Origin: Serratia fonticola
GTDB taxonomy: Bacteria > Pseudomonadota > Gammaproteobacteria > Enterobacterales > Enterobacteriaceae
Length of the DNA stretch: 64,000 nucleotides
NCBI RefSeq assembly: GCF_001006005.1
Contig: NZ_CP011254.1
Location: 4,030,001-4,094,000, forward strand
Direction of reading: 5' to 3'
Both the position numbers and the translations under genes were made by a program. Shown here one piece after another: positions 10,521 through 21,689 of this stretch. A model generated the notes under the pieces. That model did no database searches. It was given only the letters and a program-made list of their open reading frames with translations, and was not told where the DNA came from. Position 1 is the first letter of the stretch. Every line of letters begins with the position of its first letter.

Positions 10521-11314
10521 TATGCTTCTCCTGATTTCAGTTGATAGGCCGGATGCCAGCGTAACCAGACACGTTCGAGCAGCTGTGCGCAGGCATCGGC
10601 CAGTTTGCCTAGCAGGGCATATAGAATAATGGCGACCACCACCACGTCAGTCTGCAGGAATTCACGGGCGTTCATCGCCAGATAACCGATGCCCGAGTTG
10701 GCGGAGATGGTTTCGGCGACGATCAGCGTCAGCCACATAAACCCGAGGGCAAAACGCACGCCGACCATGATCGAAGGCAGCGCGCCGGGTAACACCACCT
10801 GCGTGAACAGGCTAAAGCCGCTCAGGCCGTAGCTGCGCGCCATTTCCAGCAGGCCACGGTCGATATTCTTGATGCCGTGGTAGGTGTTCAGATAGATCGG
10901 GAATAGCGTACCCAGCGCCACCAGGAAGATTTTGGCGGACTCGTCGATGCCGAACCACAGGATCACCAACGGGATCAGCGCCAGATGCGGCACGTTACGG
11001 ATCATCTGTACCGAGCTGTCGAGCAGACGCTCTCCCCAGCGGGACAGGCCAGTAATGAATCCCAGCACCAGGCCAATGCTGCCACCGATACTGAAGCCAA
11101 TCAGCGCACGCCAACTGCTGATGGTCAGGTGTTGCCAAAGTTCGCCACTCTTGGTTAAAGCCCAAAAGGCAGCCACTACGGCGCTCGGCGCGGGCAAGAT
11201 ACGGTTAGATAACCAGCCGGCCTCAACGGCGGTCTGCCAGCCAATCACCAGTGCTACCGGCAAAGCCCAGGGGGCCAGCCGGTGCAGAATTTGTTGTGCA
11301 CCGATCGCCATCAC
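10520..11314 (-). CDS. ssuC: aliphatic sulfonate ABC transporter, permease
   Basis: Inner-membrane permease of the BPD_transp_1 family with about six hydrophobic helices. The EAA-type loop that contacts the ATPase is in [20 protein letters not shown]. The 264 residues match SsuC. It lies eight bases after ssuD and overlaps ssuB. Start ambiguity is minor (two adjacent ATGs). Confidence 0.95.
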   Translation of the reverse strand: MMAIGAQQILHRLAPWALPVALVIGWQTAVEAGWLSNRILPAPSAVVAAFWALTKSGELWQHLTISSWRALIGFSIGGSIGLVLGFITGLSRWGERLLDSSVQMIRNVPHLALIPLVILWFGIDESAKIFLVALGTLFPIYLNTYHGIKNIDRGLLEMARSYGLSGFSLFTQVVLPGALPSIMVGVRFALGFMWLTLIVAETISANSGIGYLAMNAREFLQTDVVVVAIILYALLGKLADACAQLLERVWLRWHPAYQLKSGEA

Positions 11315-11322
11315 GGTTCTCC

Positions 11323-12471
11323 TCAGCTTTGTGACACTTTTTGTGGGACATAGATATTGGCGACCACTTCGCCCTGCGGCTTGATCGCACGCAGCTGTGC
11401 CGGTTGTTCGCTGGTTGCTAGATCGAGATGCGGGAACAGCAGTTCACCTACGCGATAGGCCTCTTCCAGATGCGGGTAACCGGAAAGAATAAAGGTATCG
11501 ATACCCAGGTCGGCATATTCCTGAATACGCTCAGCGACCGTCGGACCATCGCCCACCAACGCCGTGCCTGCACCGCCACGCACCAATCCGACACCGGCCC
11601 ACAGGTTAGGGCTGATTTCCAGATTGTCCTTCTTGCCGCCGTGTAAGGCCGCCATACGTTGTTGGCCAACGGAGTCGAAGCGGGCGAAGGCTTTTTGTGC
11701 ATCCGCAATGGTTTGAACATCGAGGTTGGCGATCAAACGGTCGGCTGCCTGCCAGGCTTCTGCGGTGGTTTCGCGCACGATAACGTGCAGGCGGATACCG
11801 AAGCGGACTTTGCGCCCCAGGGCCGCTGCTTTGGCTCGTACTTCCTCTATTTTTTCTTTCACTTGGGCAGGGGGTTCTCCCCAGGTCAGATACAGTTCAA
11901 CCTGCTCGGCTGCCAGATCCTGTGCCGCCTCTGAGGAGCCGCCAAAATACAGCGGTGGGCGAGGTTGCTGCACTGGGGGGAACAACAGCTTGGCGCCTTT
12001 CACCTGAATATGCTTACCGGCGAAATCGACAGTTTCACCTTCCAGCACTTTGCGCCATACGTGGGTAAACTCGGCGGATGCTTCATAGCGTTCGGTGTGG
12101 TTAAGGTGTAATCCTTCCGCTGCCAGCTCTTCTGGATCGCCACCGGTCACCAGATTGAACAGGGCGCGGCCATTGGAAAGGCGATCTAGCGTGGCGGCCT
12201 GCCTGGCTGCCAAGGTCGGGGATATGATGCCGGGGCGCAGGGCCACCAGGAATTTCAGCCGCTGCGTGACCGGAATTAACGAAGCGGCAACCAGCCAAGA
12301 GTCTTCGCAGGAACGTCCCGTTGGGATCAGCACGCCGCCGAAACCGAGTCGGTCAGCGGCCTGGGCGATCTGCTGAAGATAACCGTAATCGACCGCACGT
12401 GCCCCTTCTGAACTCCCCAGATAGTGGCCATCTCCGTGAGTCGGTAAAAACCAGAATACGTTAATGCTCAT
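11323..12471 (-). CDS. ssuD: FMNH2-dependent alkanesulfonate monooxygenase
   Basis: Bacterial-luciferase-like monooxygenase that uses FMNH2 and O2 to cleave C1 and longer alkanesulfonates to aldehyde and sulfite. The 382 residues and the start [19 protein letters not shown] are diagnostic, as are [20 protein letters not shown] and [19 protein letters not shown]. Reduced flavin comes from SsuE, encoded two genes upstream in the same operon. Confidence 0.97.
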   Translation of the reverse strand: MSINVFWFLPTHGDGHYLGSSEGARAVDYGYLQQIAQAADRLGFGGVLIPTGRSCEDSWLVAASLIPVTQRLKFLVALRPGIISPTLAARQAATLDRLSNGRALFNLVTGGDPEELAAEGLHLNHTERYEASAEFTHVWRKVLEGETVDFAGKHIQVKGAKLLFPPVQQPRPPLYFGGSSEAAQDLAAEQVELYLTWGEPPAQVKEKIEEVRAKAAALGRKVRFGIRLHVIVRETTAEAWQAADRLIANLDVQTIADAQKAFARFDSVGQQRMAALHGGKKDNLEISPNLWAGVGLVRGGAGTALVGDGPTVAERIQEYADLGIDTFILSGYPHLEEAYRVGELLFPHLDLATSEQPAQLRAIKPQGEVVANIYVPQKVSQS

Positions 12472-12486
12472 AGCGTTTTCTCCTGA

Positions 12487-13452
12487 TTATTGTGCGGCTG
12501 GGTGCCAGACGCGTTGAGAAATATCGACCTGAACCGGAACCAACCGGTTGGCGAAAAAGAGATCGGCGGTTTTTTGCTGGGCAGCAATGGTGGCGTCCCC
12601 TAGGGGTTTGATGGCCGTCGGTGGGCGATGATCCAGATAGCTGGCAATCACCGCCTCCGGTAAGCCCATCGCTTTGGCCAGCAGGGTAATGCTCTGTGCC
12701 CGATCGCTATGCGTCAGCGCATCGGCCTGGGTCAGCACCGCCAGTACCTGCTGGATGAACGGGCCGTTGGCTTCGGTATAAGGGCGAGCGGCCAGGTAGA
12801 AAGAACCGGTCTGGTTCAGTTCGCTGCCATCGGTCAGTACCCGTACACCACCTTGCAGCAACGCGGCAGAATAGTAGGGATCCCAGATCACCCAGGCATC
12901 GACGTTGCCCTGTTGGAAGGCCGCTCTGGCATCGGCAGGCGTCAGATAAACCGGTTGGATATCGGTAAACTTCAGGCCGTCCCTTTGCAGTGCCCGCAGT
13001 AGCAGGTTGTGTGAGCTGGAGCCTTTCTGGAAGGCTACTTTGTGGCCTTTCAACTCGGCGACGCTGTGGATCGGGCTATTTTCCTGCACCAGGATCACTT
13101 CCGCCTTGGGTTTTGGCGGTTCTACGCCGACATACAGCAGGTCGGCCCCGGCGGCTTGGGCAAAGATAGGCGGGATATCGCCGGTGCTGCCCAGATCGAT
13201 GCTGCCGACGTTCAGCGCCTCGAGCATCTGCGGGCCCGCCGGGAATTCGATCCAGCTGATGTTGGTGGCAGGAAAGCGTTGTTCCAGCAACTGATGGGTT
13301 TTGGCCAACACCAGACTCACCGAACCTTTTTGGTAGCCGATACGAAACTGAGCAGGCGCGTTATCTTGTGCGACAGCGGTATTGGTTAGCGCCAGCGCCA
13401 TAATGGCGGCCAGCGCACCGGTGTTAAGCCAACGGCGGAAAGAGAGTGGCAT
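12487..13452 (-). CDS. ssuA: aliphatic sulfonate-binding periplasmic protein
   Basis: Solute-binding protein that delivers alkanesulfonates to SsuBC. The signal peptide is about residues 1-28 (hydrophobic core LAAIMALALTNTAVA, cut near AVA/QDN). The mature start FRIGYQKGSVSLVLAK is typical of the SsuA/TauA family. It has 321 residues, and its stop is 15 bases before the ssuD start. Confidence 0.95.
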   Translation of the reverse strand: MPLSFRRWLNTGALAAIMALALTNTAVAQDNAPAQFRIGYQKGSVSLVLAKTHQLLEQRFPATNISWIEFPAGPQMLEALNVGSIDLGSTGDIPPIFAQAAGADLLYVGVEPPKPKAEVILVQENSPIHSVAELKGHKVAFQKGSSSHNLLLRALQRDGLKFTDIQPVYLTPADARAAFQQGNVDAWVIWDPYYSAALLQGGVRVLTDGSELNQTGSFYLAARPYTEANGPFIQQVLAVLTQADALTHSDRAQSITLLAKAMGLPEAVIASYLDHRPPTAIKPLGDATIAAQQKTADLFFANRLVPVQVDISQRVWHPAAQ

Positions 13453-13470
13453 GATGATTTCCTTAGGCGG

Positions 13471-14055
13471 TTAGGCAGTTTGCCGGGTTAACAGAGAGGC
13501 GGTGGTGTTTGGCACCGGCGGTTTACGGCGGCTGAGCGCCAGATAAAAACTGTCCAACGCTTCGTTCAGGCGTACGGCCACCCCATCGGATAGCTGGGCC
13601 TGTTCACCGTTAAGCACTATCTGGCCGTCATCGGCAAACACGCCGTGCAGCACCTCCTGGGCTTTCAGTGCCGTCAGCACCGGTTTCAACGCATAGTCCA
13701 CCGCCAGCATGTGGCCGATGGAACCGCCGGTGGCCAGCGGCAAAACCACTTTGTGTTCCAGCGCACGTTCAGGAAGCAGATCGAGTAAGGTTTTCAGCGC
13801 GCCAGAAAACGATGCCTTATAAACCGGCGTGGCGATCAAGAGGCCATCCGCTGCGGCCAGTTGCGCAGCGAAGGCTTTAATATCAGGGCTGTTAAAATTG
13901 GCACGTAGCAGGTCTTCCGCCTGAAAATCGTGCAGGGTATAGGGGATCACTTCCACCTGCTGCTGTTGTAGCCAGCGTTGGCTCAGTTGTAACAGCGCCG
14001 CCGAGCGTGAGGGGAGCCTTGGGCTGCCAGCTAGAGATAAAACGCGCATCGCCAC
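13471..14055 (-). CDS. ssuE: NADPH-dependent FMN reductase of the sulfonate system
   Basis: Supplies FMNH2 to SsuD. The flavodoxin-like fold shows the start [20 protein letters not shown] (phosphate-binding loop) and the core [24 protein letters not shown]. The 194 residues match the family. It is the first gene of the ssu operon. Sulfur-starvation control through Cbl/CysB is known for the family; I did not identify the site in the upstream sequence, which is dominated by a dispersed repeat. Confidence 0.95.
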   Translation of the reverse strand: MAMRVLSLAGSPRLPSRSAALLQLSQRWLQQQQVEVIPYTLHDFQAEDLLRANFNSPDIKAFAAQLAAADGLLIATPVYKASFSGALKTLLDLLPERALEHKVVLPLATGGSIGHMLAVDYALKPVLTALKAQEVLHGVFADDGQIVLNGEQAQLSDGVAVRLNEALDSFYLALSRRKPPVPNTTASLLTRQTA

Positions 14056-14065
14056 TCCTTATACC

Positions 14066-14193
14066 TATACCCGTCGTCTTTCAAGCTGCAGCGTTGTTAC
14101 CTGCACTTGTCCACCCCAGTCACTTACTAAAAGTAAGCTCCTGGGGATGAACAAGTTTGTCGCCTAGCTGCAACTTGAAATCCATAGGGTATA
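14066..14193. repeat. dispersed inverted-repeat element, long copy
   Basis: Outer arms TATACCCGTCGTCTTTCAAG and CTTGAAATCCATAGGGTATA enclose a second nested inverted repeat (ACTTGTCCACCCCAG against CTGGGGATGAACAAGT, around CTTACTAAAAGTAAG). The whole 128 bases could fold as one long hairpin. A short copy of the outer arms lies at 36,244-36,282. It sits directly upstream of ssuE, between the gene and its promoter or overlapping it. Confidence 0.8.
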
Positions 14194-14416
14194 AAGGTTG
14201 ATTTTGTTAAATTAATGTTCGTAAAGTGTTTTAAAGCTAACAGCAAAAGGGGGTGTTGTTTAAATCTCATTTTTTGATTTTGATATGCGTAAAGGGGGAA
14301 AAGCGGGGAAATCGCGGCATACAAGGAAAACGATTGCGTTAAACGCGCTTTTTTTGCCTTTAATCAATTCCAATTGGCGAGGGGATACCGGATAATACGC
14401 CCCCGGTCTACAGGCC
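14194..14416. other. AT-rich gene-free stretch
   Basis: Between the two repeat elements. It probably contains the ssuE promoter (minus) and the pyrD promoter (plus); the run GCGTTAAACGCGCTTTTTTTGCC is a purine/pyrimidine-biased stretch. No gene seen. Confidence 0.4.
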
Positions 14417-14626
14417 TATCCTGCTGACTTGAGGTTGTCGCTAAGTAACCGCTACGCCAAAGCTTGAGGCAGGTGGGAGTCATGCAGGTTAGCCGACCGT
14501 TGAGCGCAGGGATGCGCGATACGAGCCCCCATGGACGGGTTCACGGCGTGTCGGCGTTCTGCATGACTTCCACCTGTAGCACCATCATGCGCAGCGATTT
14601 AATTGCACCCTCAAGTCAGCAGGATA
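14417..14626. repeat. 210-bp nested inverted-repeat element in the pyrD leader
   Basis: Perfect 18-base terminal inverted repeats, TATCCTGCTGACTTGAGG at 14,417-14,434 and its complement at 14,609-14,626. Inside is a second 17-base inverted pair with one mismatch (14,471-14,487 and 14,559-14,575). It ends 23 bases before the pyrD ATG and would form a long hairpin in the leader transcript. A MITE-like dispersed repeat is the simplest reading; a role in pyrD expression is only a possibility. Confidence 0.8.
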
Positions 14627-14649
14627 TAACCGGGAAATCAGGAGAGTAC

Positions 14650-15660
14650 ATGTACTACCCCATTGTCAGGAAAGCCTTGTTCCAGCTCGATCCCGAGCGC
14701 GCACACGAATTGACCTTCAGTCAACTGCGCCGTATTACCGGCACTCCACTAGAGTTTCTTATCCGTCAGTCGGTGCCGAGCAAGCCGGTGAGCTGCATGG
14801 GGCTCTCTTTTAGCAACCCGTTAGGTTTGGCTGCCGGTCTGGATAAAGACGGCGAGTGCATTGATGCCTTTGGCGCGATGGGCTTTGGCTTTGTTGAGGT
14901 CGGTACCGTTACGCCGCGTCCGCAAGCGGGCAATGATAAACCGCGTCTGTTCCGCCTGGTCCCGGCCGAAGGGTTGATCAACCGCATGGGGTTCAATAAC
15001 CACGGCGTAGACAATCTGGTTGAAAACGTTAAGAAATCCCATTTTGGCGGCGTGCTGGGGATCAATATCGGCAAGAATAAAGACACGCCGGTCGAGCAGG
15101 GCAAAGACGATTATCTGATCTGTATGGATAAGGTTTATCCGTATGCCGGCTATATCGCGATTAATATCTCATCACCCAATACCCCGGGATTACGATCCTT
15201 ACAGTATGGTGAAGCGCTGGACGATCTGCTAGCGGCGATAAAAAATAAGCAGGCCCAATTGCAGGCTCGCCATCACAAATATGTGCCGGTTGCGGTAAAG
15301 ATCGCGCCGGATCTTTCAGAGGAAGAACTGATCCAAATAGCGGACAGTTTAGTTCGTCATAATATAGATGGGGTCATTGCCACCAATACCACTCTCGATC
15401 GTAAACTGGTTCAGGGATTGAATTACTGCGATCAGGCAGGGGGATTAAGTGGCCGTCCGGTACAGTTACGCAGCACTGAAGTGATCCGTCGCCTGTCACA
15501 GGAGTTGCAAGGGCGCTTGCCGATTATCGGCGTTGGTGGAATTGATTCCCTGACGGCGGCGCGGGAAAAAATGGAGGCCGGGGCAACTTTGGTACAAATT
15601 TATTCCGGTTTTATCTTCCACGGACCGCGTTTGATTAAAGATATCGTTACCCATATCTAA
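14650..15660 (+). CDS. pyrD: dihydroorotate dehydrogenase (quinone), class 2
   Basis: Membrane-associated FMN enzyme that oxidises dihydroorotate to orotate in de novo pyrimidine synthesis, passing electrons to quinone. The start [20 protein letters not shown] and the length of 336 residues equal E. coli PyrD; the N-terminal helices are the class 2 membrane/quinone domain. The catalytic serine lies in [13 protein letters not shown], and FMN-binding segments are [20 protein letters not shown] and [11 protein letters not shown] reject the longer frame from 14,464 because it would translate the repeat element. An AGGAGA ribosome site precedes the chosen ATG. Confidence 0.97.
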   Translation: MYYPIVRKALFQLDPERAHELTFSQLRRITGTPLEFLIRQSVPSKPVSCMGLSFSNPLGLAAGLDKDGECIDAFGAMGFGFVEVGTVTPRPQAGNDKPRLFRLVPAEGLINRMGFNNHGVDNLVENVKKSHFGGVLGINIGKNKDTPVEQGKDDYLICMDKVYPYAGYIAINISSPNTPGLRSLQYGEALDDLLAAIKNKQAQLQARHHKYVPVAVKIAPDLSEEELIQIADSLVRHNIDGVIATNTTLDRKLVQGLNYCDQAGGLSGRPVQLRSTEVIRRLSQELQGRLPIIGVGGIDSLTAAREKMEAGATLVQIYSGFIFHGPRLIKDIVTHI

Positions 15661-15681
15661 TATTTTGCCTTTCATTTTCGA

Positions 15682-15705
15682 CCGGGGGTTTATTTCTGCC
15701 CCCGG
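15682..15705 (+). terminator. probable pyrD terminator
   Basis: Stem CCGGGGG / CCCCCGG 22 bases after the pyrD stop, with a 10-base loop and only a weak T-rich tail. Confidence 0.6.
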
Positions 15706-15817
15706 CTCGTCTATATTTTGTTCGGTAGCGGAATTATCCGATGTTTAAGCAACCTTTCCGGTGATAAAATCGCCCTTTGCGTAATACTGCGTTGGCATGT
15801 GGTGAGAAGGATAAGCA

Positions 15818-16366
15818 ATGAAGATAAAACCTGATGACAATTGGCGTTGGTATTTTGACGCTGAGCACGATCGACTGATGCTCGATTTAGCCAATGGTAT
15901 GATCTTCCGTTCACGCTTTCCGGCAAAAATGCTAACCCCGGACGCCTTCGCTGAATGTGCATTCTGCGTCGATGATGCAGCGCTTTATTTTGATTATGAA
16001 GAACAGTGCAAACAGATAAAGCTCAGCCATGAACAACGTGCCGAGTTGGTATTAAATGCGCTGGTGGCCTTTCGTTTTCTTAAACCCCTGATGCCCAAGA
16101 GCTGGCATTTTGCTCAGCAACACTATCCGCTACGCCCTAAAAATGGCGAGTTGGCGGCGGTAAAGGTGATGGATAGCGGTGTCGATGCGCGTCTGCTGGT
16201 GGTGGAAGCCGGGGATAATGCCAGCCTGTGTTTGCTGGCACAAAATCAACTGACGTTGGCTGGGCGCACCATGGTGCTGGGGGATGCGATCAAAGTGATG
16301 CACGACCGCCTGAAACCTTGCATCCCGGATGAACAGTCTGCCCCGGCTTACGACAGGGCAGTGTAA
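15818..16366 (+). CDS. zapC: cell division protein ZapC
   Basis: FtsZ-ring-associated protein that stabilises FtsZ bundles at midcell. The 182 residues and the start [20 protein letters not shown] match enterobacterial ZapC (YcbW), and the position between pyrD and ycbX is conserved. There are no membrane segments. Confidence 0.94.
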   Translation: MKIKPDDNWRWYFDAEHDRLMLDLANGMIFRSRFPAKMLTPDAFAECAFCVDDAALYFDYEEQCKQIKLSHEQRAELVLNALVAFRFLKPLMPKSWHFAQQHYPLRPKNGELAAVKVMDSGVDARLLVVEAGDNASLCLLAQNQLTLAGRTMVLGDAIKVMHDRLKPCIPDEQSAPAYDRAV

Positions 16367-16372
16367 TCTGCG

Positions 16373-17476
16373 TTATGCCAGCTTCACATCGCTTTTAGGA
16401 ATACAGCTGCAACAGAGGATGGCGCCGTTGGCGGCCACTGCGCTTTTCTTTAACGGCGCAACCTCGCCCTCCACCAGCGTTATCTTGCAACTGCCACACA
16501 GGCCAGCCCGGCAGGAGTAAGGAATGCGAATGCCTTGCTGCTCCAACTGCTCTAACAAGATCTGCTGGTTATTACCGGCAAACACCTTTCCTTGATACTC
16601 AATGTTCACGCTGGTGGTGCTGTCCTGCGGTGCCTGTAGGCTTTCGACGACCTTGCCTGCCCCATACGGCCGCGGTGGTTTGGTTGACAGCACTTCAACG
16701 CTATCGCCGACGCGAATAATACCGCTGTTTCGGGCAATCATGTTTTGACCAAAGTCGACGTCGCCATTATCGGCAGTGCGGAACTGTTGCAGCGTACTCA
16801 GCGGCTCGCCGCTCGGGTGTTTGCGACCACGCTCGACGCTGACCGTGGTCAATACGCAACGGCTGCAGGGTTTTACCAGATCGAACATCACGTCGCCGAC
16901 GCGGATCACCTGCCAACCATCTTCTGCCCAGGCCGGACTACCGGTTACCACCAGGTTTGGGCGAAACTGCTCCAGCCTGATGTTGCTTGGGCAACGTTGC
17001 TGCAGATCCTGGAATGAGGCTTCATTAATCAGCAGATAAGGGTAACCGTCGGCAAAGGAGAGCGGAATTTCCGGGTGTTTCTTTACCCTGCGGGTTAATT
17101 CAGGCCCCACCCAGCGTAGCTGGACCTCGCGCTGAAAATAACCGCTTAGCCAACTGTTGATGGCCTCCGGTGCGATCAACGCGGTGAAATGGTTGCCCCA
17201 CACCTCGGTCGGCTGCGCATCGGGGGCGAAATCAACGAAGCGGATCGCCGCGCTTTCACCGTCCGGTGCAGTCAGAAACAGGCCATCGGCCAACAACGCC
17301 GGAGTAAACAGCACCATCTGCGGGTATTGGCGGGCGGTGATGAAGGTACCGTCTGGCTCGGTGATCATGAAAGAGCGATCAAAAGCCAGGCCATGACTGG
17401 CCACCTGGGCGTGAGAAAGCTGCAAACCCCGTAGTGATTTGACCGGATGAACGTAAAGTCGGGAGAGCGTGATCAC
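16373..17476 (-). CDS. ycbX: MOSC-domain protein with C-terminal 2Fe-2S ferredoxin domain
   Basis: Member of the YcbX family, which in E. coli works with the molybdenum cofactor to detoxify N-hydroxylated bases such as 6-hydroxylaminopurine. The order is an MOSC N-terminal barrel (about 1-120, [17 protein letters not shown]), an MOSC domain with the conserved Cys in [14 protein letters not shown], then a plant-type ferredoxin domain (about 285-367) with [11 protein letters not shown] and a later CCSC. It has 367 residues and converges with zapC six bases away. Confidence 0.93.
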   Translation of the reverse strand: MITLSRLYVHPVKSLRGLQLSHAQVASHGLAFDRSFMITEPDGTFITARQYPQMVLFTPALLADGLFLTAPDGESAAIRFVDFAPDAQPTEVWGNHFTALIAPEAINSWLSGYFQREVQLRWVGPELTRRVKKHPEIPLSFADGYPYLLINEASFQDLQQRCPSNIRLEQFRPNLVVTGSPAWAEDGWQVIRVGDVMFDLVKPCSRCVLTTVSVERGRKHPSGEPLSTLQQFRTADNGDVDFGQNMIARNSGIIRVGDSVEVLSTKPPRPYGAGKVVESLQAPQDSTTSVNIEYQGKVFAGNNQQILLEQLEQQGIRIPYSCRAGLCGSCKITLVEGEVAPLKKSAVAANGAILCCSCIPKSDVKLA

Positions 17477-17580
17477 CCCTGCCTCCGTGCGATAAATGAA
17501 ATAGAAGGGAGCAACTTTATGACAAGCGGTCTGGATTAGCTATAATGCGCAACAATTTTCTTTTTGGTGATAAGCACGAT

Positions 17581-19701
17581 ATGAACACTCTGTTTGCCAG
17601 CACGGCGCGTGGACTGGAAGAACTGTTAAAAAGCGAACTGGAGCGGCTTGGCGCTCACTCCTGCAAAGTGGTGCAGGGGGGAGTACATTTTCAGGGTGAC
17701 GATCGTCTTCTGTACCAAAGCCTGCTCTGGAGCCGCCTGGCTTCGCGTATTCTGTTGCCGCTGAATGAATTTCGCGTGCACAGCGATTTGGATTTGTACC
17801 TCGGTGTGCAGGCCATTGACTGGCCATCGATATTTGGCCTGGATAAAACCTTTGCCGTGCACTTCAGCGGCCTCAATGAAGAGATCCGCAATAGCCAATA
17901 TGGCGCGTTGAAGGTTAAAGACGCCATTGTGGACAGCTTTACCCGCAAGCTCAACGATCGGCCAATGGTAGAGAAACAGCAGCCGGACATTCGCGTGAAC
18001 GTTTTCCTGCAGCGTGATATGGCCAGCGTAGCGCTCGATTTGAGCGGTGAAGGTTTGCACCAGCGCGGCTATCGCGATCTGACCGGCCAGGCTCCGTTGA
18101 AGGAAAACCTGGCGGCGGCGATTGTCCAACGTTCCGGTTGGCAACCAGGGGCGCCGATGCTGGACCCGATGTGTGGCTCCGGCACGCTGTTGATCGAAGC
18201 GGCGATGATCGCCTCCGATCGGGCGCCTGGCCTACATCGCCAACATTGGGGCTTTACCGCCTGGAACGGCCACAATGCCGAACTGTGGCGTGAAGTGATC
18301 ACCGAAGCGCAGGTGCGGGCGAAACGTGGTCTGCAAGAAACCCCGTCACGCTTCTTTGGTTCGGATATCGATCGCCGCGTCATTGAAATGGCGAAGGGGA
18401 ACGCCCGCCGCGCTGGCGTGGCTGAACTGATCACCTTTAACGTGAATGACGTCAGCAAACTGACCAACCCACTGCCGGAAGGCCCGGTAGGCACGGTGGT
18501 CAGCAACCCGCCATACGGTGAACGCCTTGAGAGCGAACCGGCACTGATTGCGCTGCACAATATGTTAGGGCGCATCATGAAGAGCCATTTTGGTGGCTGG
18601 CAGCTTTCGTTGTTCAGCGCCTCACCAGAACTGCTCAGTTGCCTGCAACTGCGCGCCGAGCGCCAGTTCAAAGCGAAAAACGGCCCGTTGGACTGCGTAC
18701 AGAAAAACTACCAGTTGGCGGAGAATCCGCAGGGTGCTGGTGGCGTGCAGGTGGCGGAAGACTTTGCCAACCGTCTGCGCAAGAATCTGAAGAAATTGGA
18801 CAAATGGGCGAAGCAGCAGGGGATCGAATGCTATCGCCTGTATGATGCCGATCTGCCTGACTATAACGTGGCGGTAGATCGCTATGGCAGTAAGGTAGTG
18901 GTCCAGGAATACGCGCCGCCGAAAACCATCGACGCGCAGAAAGCCCGCCAGCGCCTGTTTGACGTGATTAACGCCACGTTGGCGGTGTTAGAGCTGCCTT
19001 CTAATCAGTTGATCCTGAAAACCCGCGAACGTCAGAAGGGCAAGAATCAGTATGAGAAGCTGGCGCAGAAGGGCGAGTTCCTGCTGGTAGAAGAATTCAA
19101 TGCCAAGCTGTGGGTCAACCTGACGGATTATCTCGATACCGGGTTATTCCTCGATCACCGCATCGCTCGCCGTATGCTGGGTGAGATGAGCAAAGGCAAA
19201 GACTTCCTCAACCTGTTTGCCTACACCGGCACCGCCAGCGTACATGCCGGGTTGGGGGGCGCACGTAGCACCACCACGGTGGATATGTCGCGTACCTATC
19301 TGGAATGGGCGGAGAAGAACCTGCGGGTTAACGGCCTGACCGGTAGACAGCACCGCTTGATCCAGGCAGATTGCCTGTCCTGGCTGCACAATGCCGACGA
19401 ACAGTTCGATGTGATCTTTATCGATCCGCCGACGTTCTCCAACTCCAAACGGATGGAGAACACCTTTGACGTACAGCGCGACCATCTGGCGCTGATGAAA
19501 GATTTACAACGGATACTGCGCCGTAACGGGACCATTATGTTCTCCAACAACAAACGCGGTTTCCAGATGGATCTGGCAGGTCTGAACGCACTGGGTCTGG
19601 AGGCGAAAGAAATTACCGCCAAGACACAGTCAGAAGACTTTGCCCGTAACCGTCAGATCCACAACTGCTGGCTGGTCACCCACGCCGGCGAAGGAAAATA
19701 A
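17581..19701 (+). CDS. rlmL: bifunctional 23S rRNA methyltransferase (m2G2445 and m7G2069)
   Basis: Fused RlmK/RlmL enzyme that modifies two 23S rRNA guanines. The N-terminal half has a THUMP domain (about 43-155) and an SAM-dependent N2-methyltransferase with [15 protein letters not shown] and [10 protein letters not shown]. The C-terminal half is the RlmK-type m7G methyltransferase with [14 protein letters not shown] and [12 protein letters not shown] start at [16 protein letters not shown] (706 residues), as in E. coli, rather than 12 codons upstream. uup follows five bases later, so they are probably cotranscribed. Confidence 0.97.
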   Translation: MNTLFASTARGLEELLKSELERLGAHSCKVVQGGVHFQGDDRLLYQSLLWSRLASRILLPLNEFRVHSDLDLYLGVQAIDWPSIFGLDKTFAVHFSGLNEEIRNSQYGALKVKDAIVDSFTRKLNDRPMVEKQQPDIRVNVFLQRDMASVALDLSGEGLHQRGYRDLTGQAPLKENLAAAIVQRSGWQPGAPMLDPMCGSGTLLIEAAMIASDRAPGLHRQHWGFTAWNGHNAELWREVITEAQVRAKRGLQETPSRFFGSDIDRRVIEMAKGNARRAGVAELITFNVNDVSKLTNPLPEGPVGTVVSNPPYGERLESEPALIALHNMLGRIMKSHFGGWQLSLFSASPELLSCLQLRAERQFKAKNGPLDCVQKNYQLAENPQGAGGVQVAEDFANRLRKNLKKLDKWAKQQGIECYRLYDADLPDYNVAVDRYGSKVVVQEYAPPKTIDAQKARQRLFDVINATLAVLELPSNQLILKTRERQKGKNQYEKLAQKGEFLLVEEFNAKLWVNLTDYLDTGLFLDHRIARRMLGEMSKGKDFLNLFAYTGTASVHAGLGGARSTTTVDMSRTYLEWAEKNLRVNGLTGRQHRLIQADCLSWLHNADEQFDVIFIDPPTFSNSKRMENTFDVQRDHLALMKDLQRILRRNGTIMFSNNKRGFQMDLAGLNALGLEAKEITAKTQSEDFARNRQIHNCWLVTHAGEGK

Positions 19702-19706
19702 TTACT

Positions 19707-21611
19707 ATGTCGTTAATCAGCATGTCCGGTGCCTGGCTCTCTTTCAGCGATGCACCTTTGTTAGACAACACCGAAATTCATATTGAAGACAATGAACGCG
19801 TCTGCCTGGTTGGGCGCAACGGGGCCGGTAAATCGACCCTGCTGAAGATCCTCGGTAAAGAGATCCCATTGGACGATGGGCGCATCATTTACGAGCAGGA
19901 TCTGATTGTGGCGCGTTTGCAGCAGGATCCTCCGCGCAATATCGGCGGCACGGTGTTCGACTTTGTGGCCGAAGGCGTGGCCGAGCAGGCGGAACACCTG
20001 AAGGCGTATCACGCTATCTCGCACCAGGTAGAGCTGGATCCGAGCGAAAAGAACCTGACGCGTATGGCGCAGGTCATGGAAATCCTCGATCACCAGGGCT
20101 TATGGCAGTTGGACAGCCGTATCAGTGAAGTTCTGTTGCAACTGGGCCTGAACGGCGATGCGGAACTTTCCTCCCTGTCCGGTGGTTGGCTACGCAAAGC
20201 GGCACTGGGCCGGGCATTGGTCAGTTCACCGCGCGTGTTGCTGCTTGATGAACCTACCAACCACCTGGATATCACCACCATCGACTGGCTGGAAGGGTTC
20301 CTGAAAGAGTTCCAGGGCAGCATCGTCTTCATCTCGCACGACCGTTCGTTTATCCGCAATATGGCCACGCGCATTGTCGATCTCGATCGCGGCAAGCTGG
20401 TGTCATGGCCGGGTAACTACGAGCTGTATCTGGAAAGCAAAGAAGAAGCGCTGCGGGTCGAAGAGCTGCAGAACGCCGAATTTGACCGCAAACTGGCGCA
20501 GGAAGAAGTTTGGATCCGCCAGGGCATCAAGGCACGCCGCACGCGTAACGAAGGCCGGGTACGCGCTCTGAAAGCGTTACGTAACGAGCGTTCACAACGT
20601 CGTGAAGTGATGGGCACCGCCAAGATGCAGGTGGAAGAGGCCGTGCGTTCGGGCAAGATTGTGTTCGAAATGGAAGACGTCAATTATCAGGTTGCCGACA
20701 AAGTGCTGGTCCGGGGCTTCAGCGCCCAGGTGCAGCGCGGTGACAAAATCGCATTGGTGGGGCCAAACGGCTGTGGTAAAACCACCTTGCTGAAATTGAT
20801 GCTCGGTCAACTGAAAGCCGACAGCGGGCGAGTGCACTGTGGCACCAAGCTGGAAGTGGCTTACTTTGACCAGCACCGCGCCGAGCTTGATCCAGAACGT
20901 ACCGTGATGGATAACCTGGCGGAAGGTAAGCAGGAAGTGATGGTCAATGGCCGTTCGCGCCATGTGCTGGGCTATCTGCAGGACTTCCTGTTCCACCCTA
21001 AACGGGCAATGACACCGGTCAAAGCGTTGTCGGGCGGGGAGCGTAACCGCCTACTGTTGGCCAAATTATTCCTTAAGCCAAGTAATTTGCTGATCCTCGA
21101 TGAACCAACCAACGATCTGGACGTCGAAACGCTGGAACTGTTGGAAGAGATGATTGATAGCTACCAGGGTACCGTATTGCTGGTGAGCCACGATCGTCAG
21201 TTCGTTGATAACTCCGTGACCGAATGCTGGATTTTCGAAGGTAATGGCGTGATCGACACTTACGTTGGGGGCTACTACGATGCACACCATCAACGTGCCA
21301 CCGCCAAGCCGATCCGCACGGTAGCCACCAGCCAAACCAAGGCAGCAGTGGAGAAAAAAACCGAGCAGCCTAAGAAATCAGCAGCCAAACTGAGTTATAA
21401 CCTGCTGCGCGAACTGGAGCAGTTGCCACAGCGCCTTGAACAGCTGGAAATGGATATTGAAGCCTTGCAGGCACAGGTGAGTGACGCAGGGTTCTTCTCA
21501 CGCCCACATAGCGAAACCCAGCAGGTGCTGGCCGATCTTGCCACTGCGGAGCAGGCACTGGAACAAGCCTTTGCCCGCTGGGAAGAGCTGGAAGCAATGA
21601 AAAACGGCTGA
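19707..21611 (+). CDS. uup: ABC-F ATPase Uup
   Basis: Soluble tandem ABC ATPase without membrane domain; ABC-F proteins act on ribosomes, and Uup also affects precise transposon excision. There are two ABC cassettes: Walker A GRNGAGKST with LSGGWLRKAALGRAL, then GPNGCGKTT with LSGGERNRLLLAKLF. Between them is the P-site tRNA-interaction linker (RQGIKARRTRNEGRVRALK), and the C-terminal coiled coil (about 555-634) is the known DNA-binding part. Its 634 residues match Uup. Confidence 0.97.
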   Translation: MSLISMSGAWLSFSDAPLLDNTEIHIEDNERVCLVGRNGAGKSTLLKILGKEIPLDDGRIIYEQDLIVARLQQDPPRNIGGTVFDFVAEGVAEQAEHLKAYHAISHQVELDPSEKNLTRMAQVMEILDHQGLWQLDSRISEVLLQLGLNGDAELSSLSGGWLRKAALGRALVSSPRVLLLDEPTNHLDITTIDWLEGFLKEFQGSIVFISHDRSFIRNMATRIVDLDRGKLVSWPGNYELYLESKEEALRVEELQNAEFDRKLAQEEVWIRQGIKARRTRNEGRVRALKALRNERSQRREVMGTAKMQVEEAVRSGKIVFEMEDVNYQVADKVLVRGFSAQVQRGDKIALVGPNGCGKTTLLKLMLGQLKADSGRVHCGTKLEVAYFDQHRAELDPERTVMDNLAEGKQEVMVNGRSRHVLGYLQDFLFHPKRAMTPVKALSGGERNRLLLAKLFLKPSNLLILDEPTNDLDVETLELLEEMIDSYQGTVLLVSHDRQFVDNSVTECWIFEGNGVIDTYVGGYYDAHHQRATAKPIRTVATSQTKAAVEKKTEQPKKSAAKLSYNLLRELEQLPQRLEQLEMDIEALQAQVSDAGFFSRPHSETQQVLADLATAEQALEQAFARWEELEAMKNG

Positions 21612-21689
21612 TTGGAAACAGGGTTGCCCGCACGCTGCTGCTGTGGGCAACCCAGGCTGTACCGATGAGCGACACGGTTAAGGAGGATA

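Noticed and set aside
14464..14649. Longer N-terminus for pyrD
   Set aside because: It would translate the inverted repeat element; the 336-residue start matches the family exactly.
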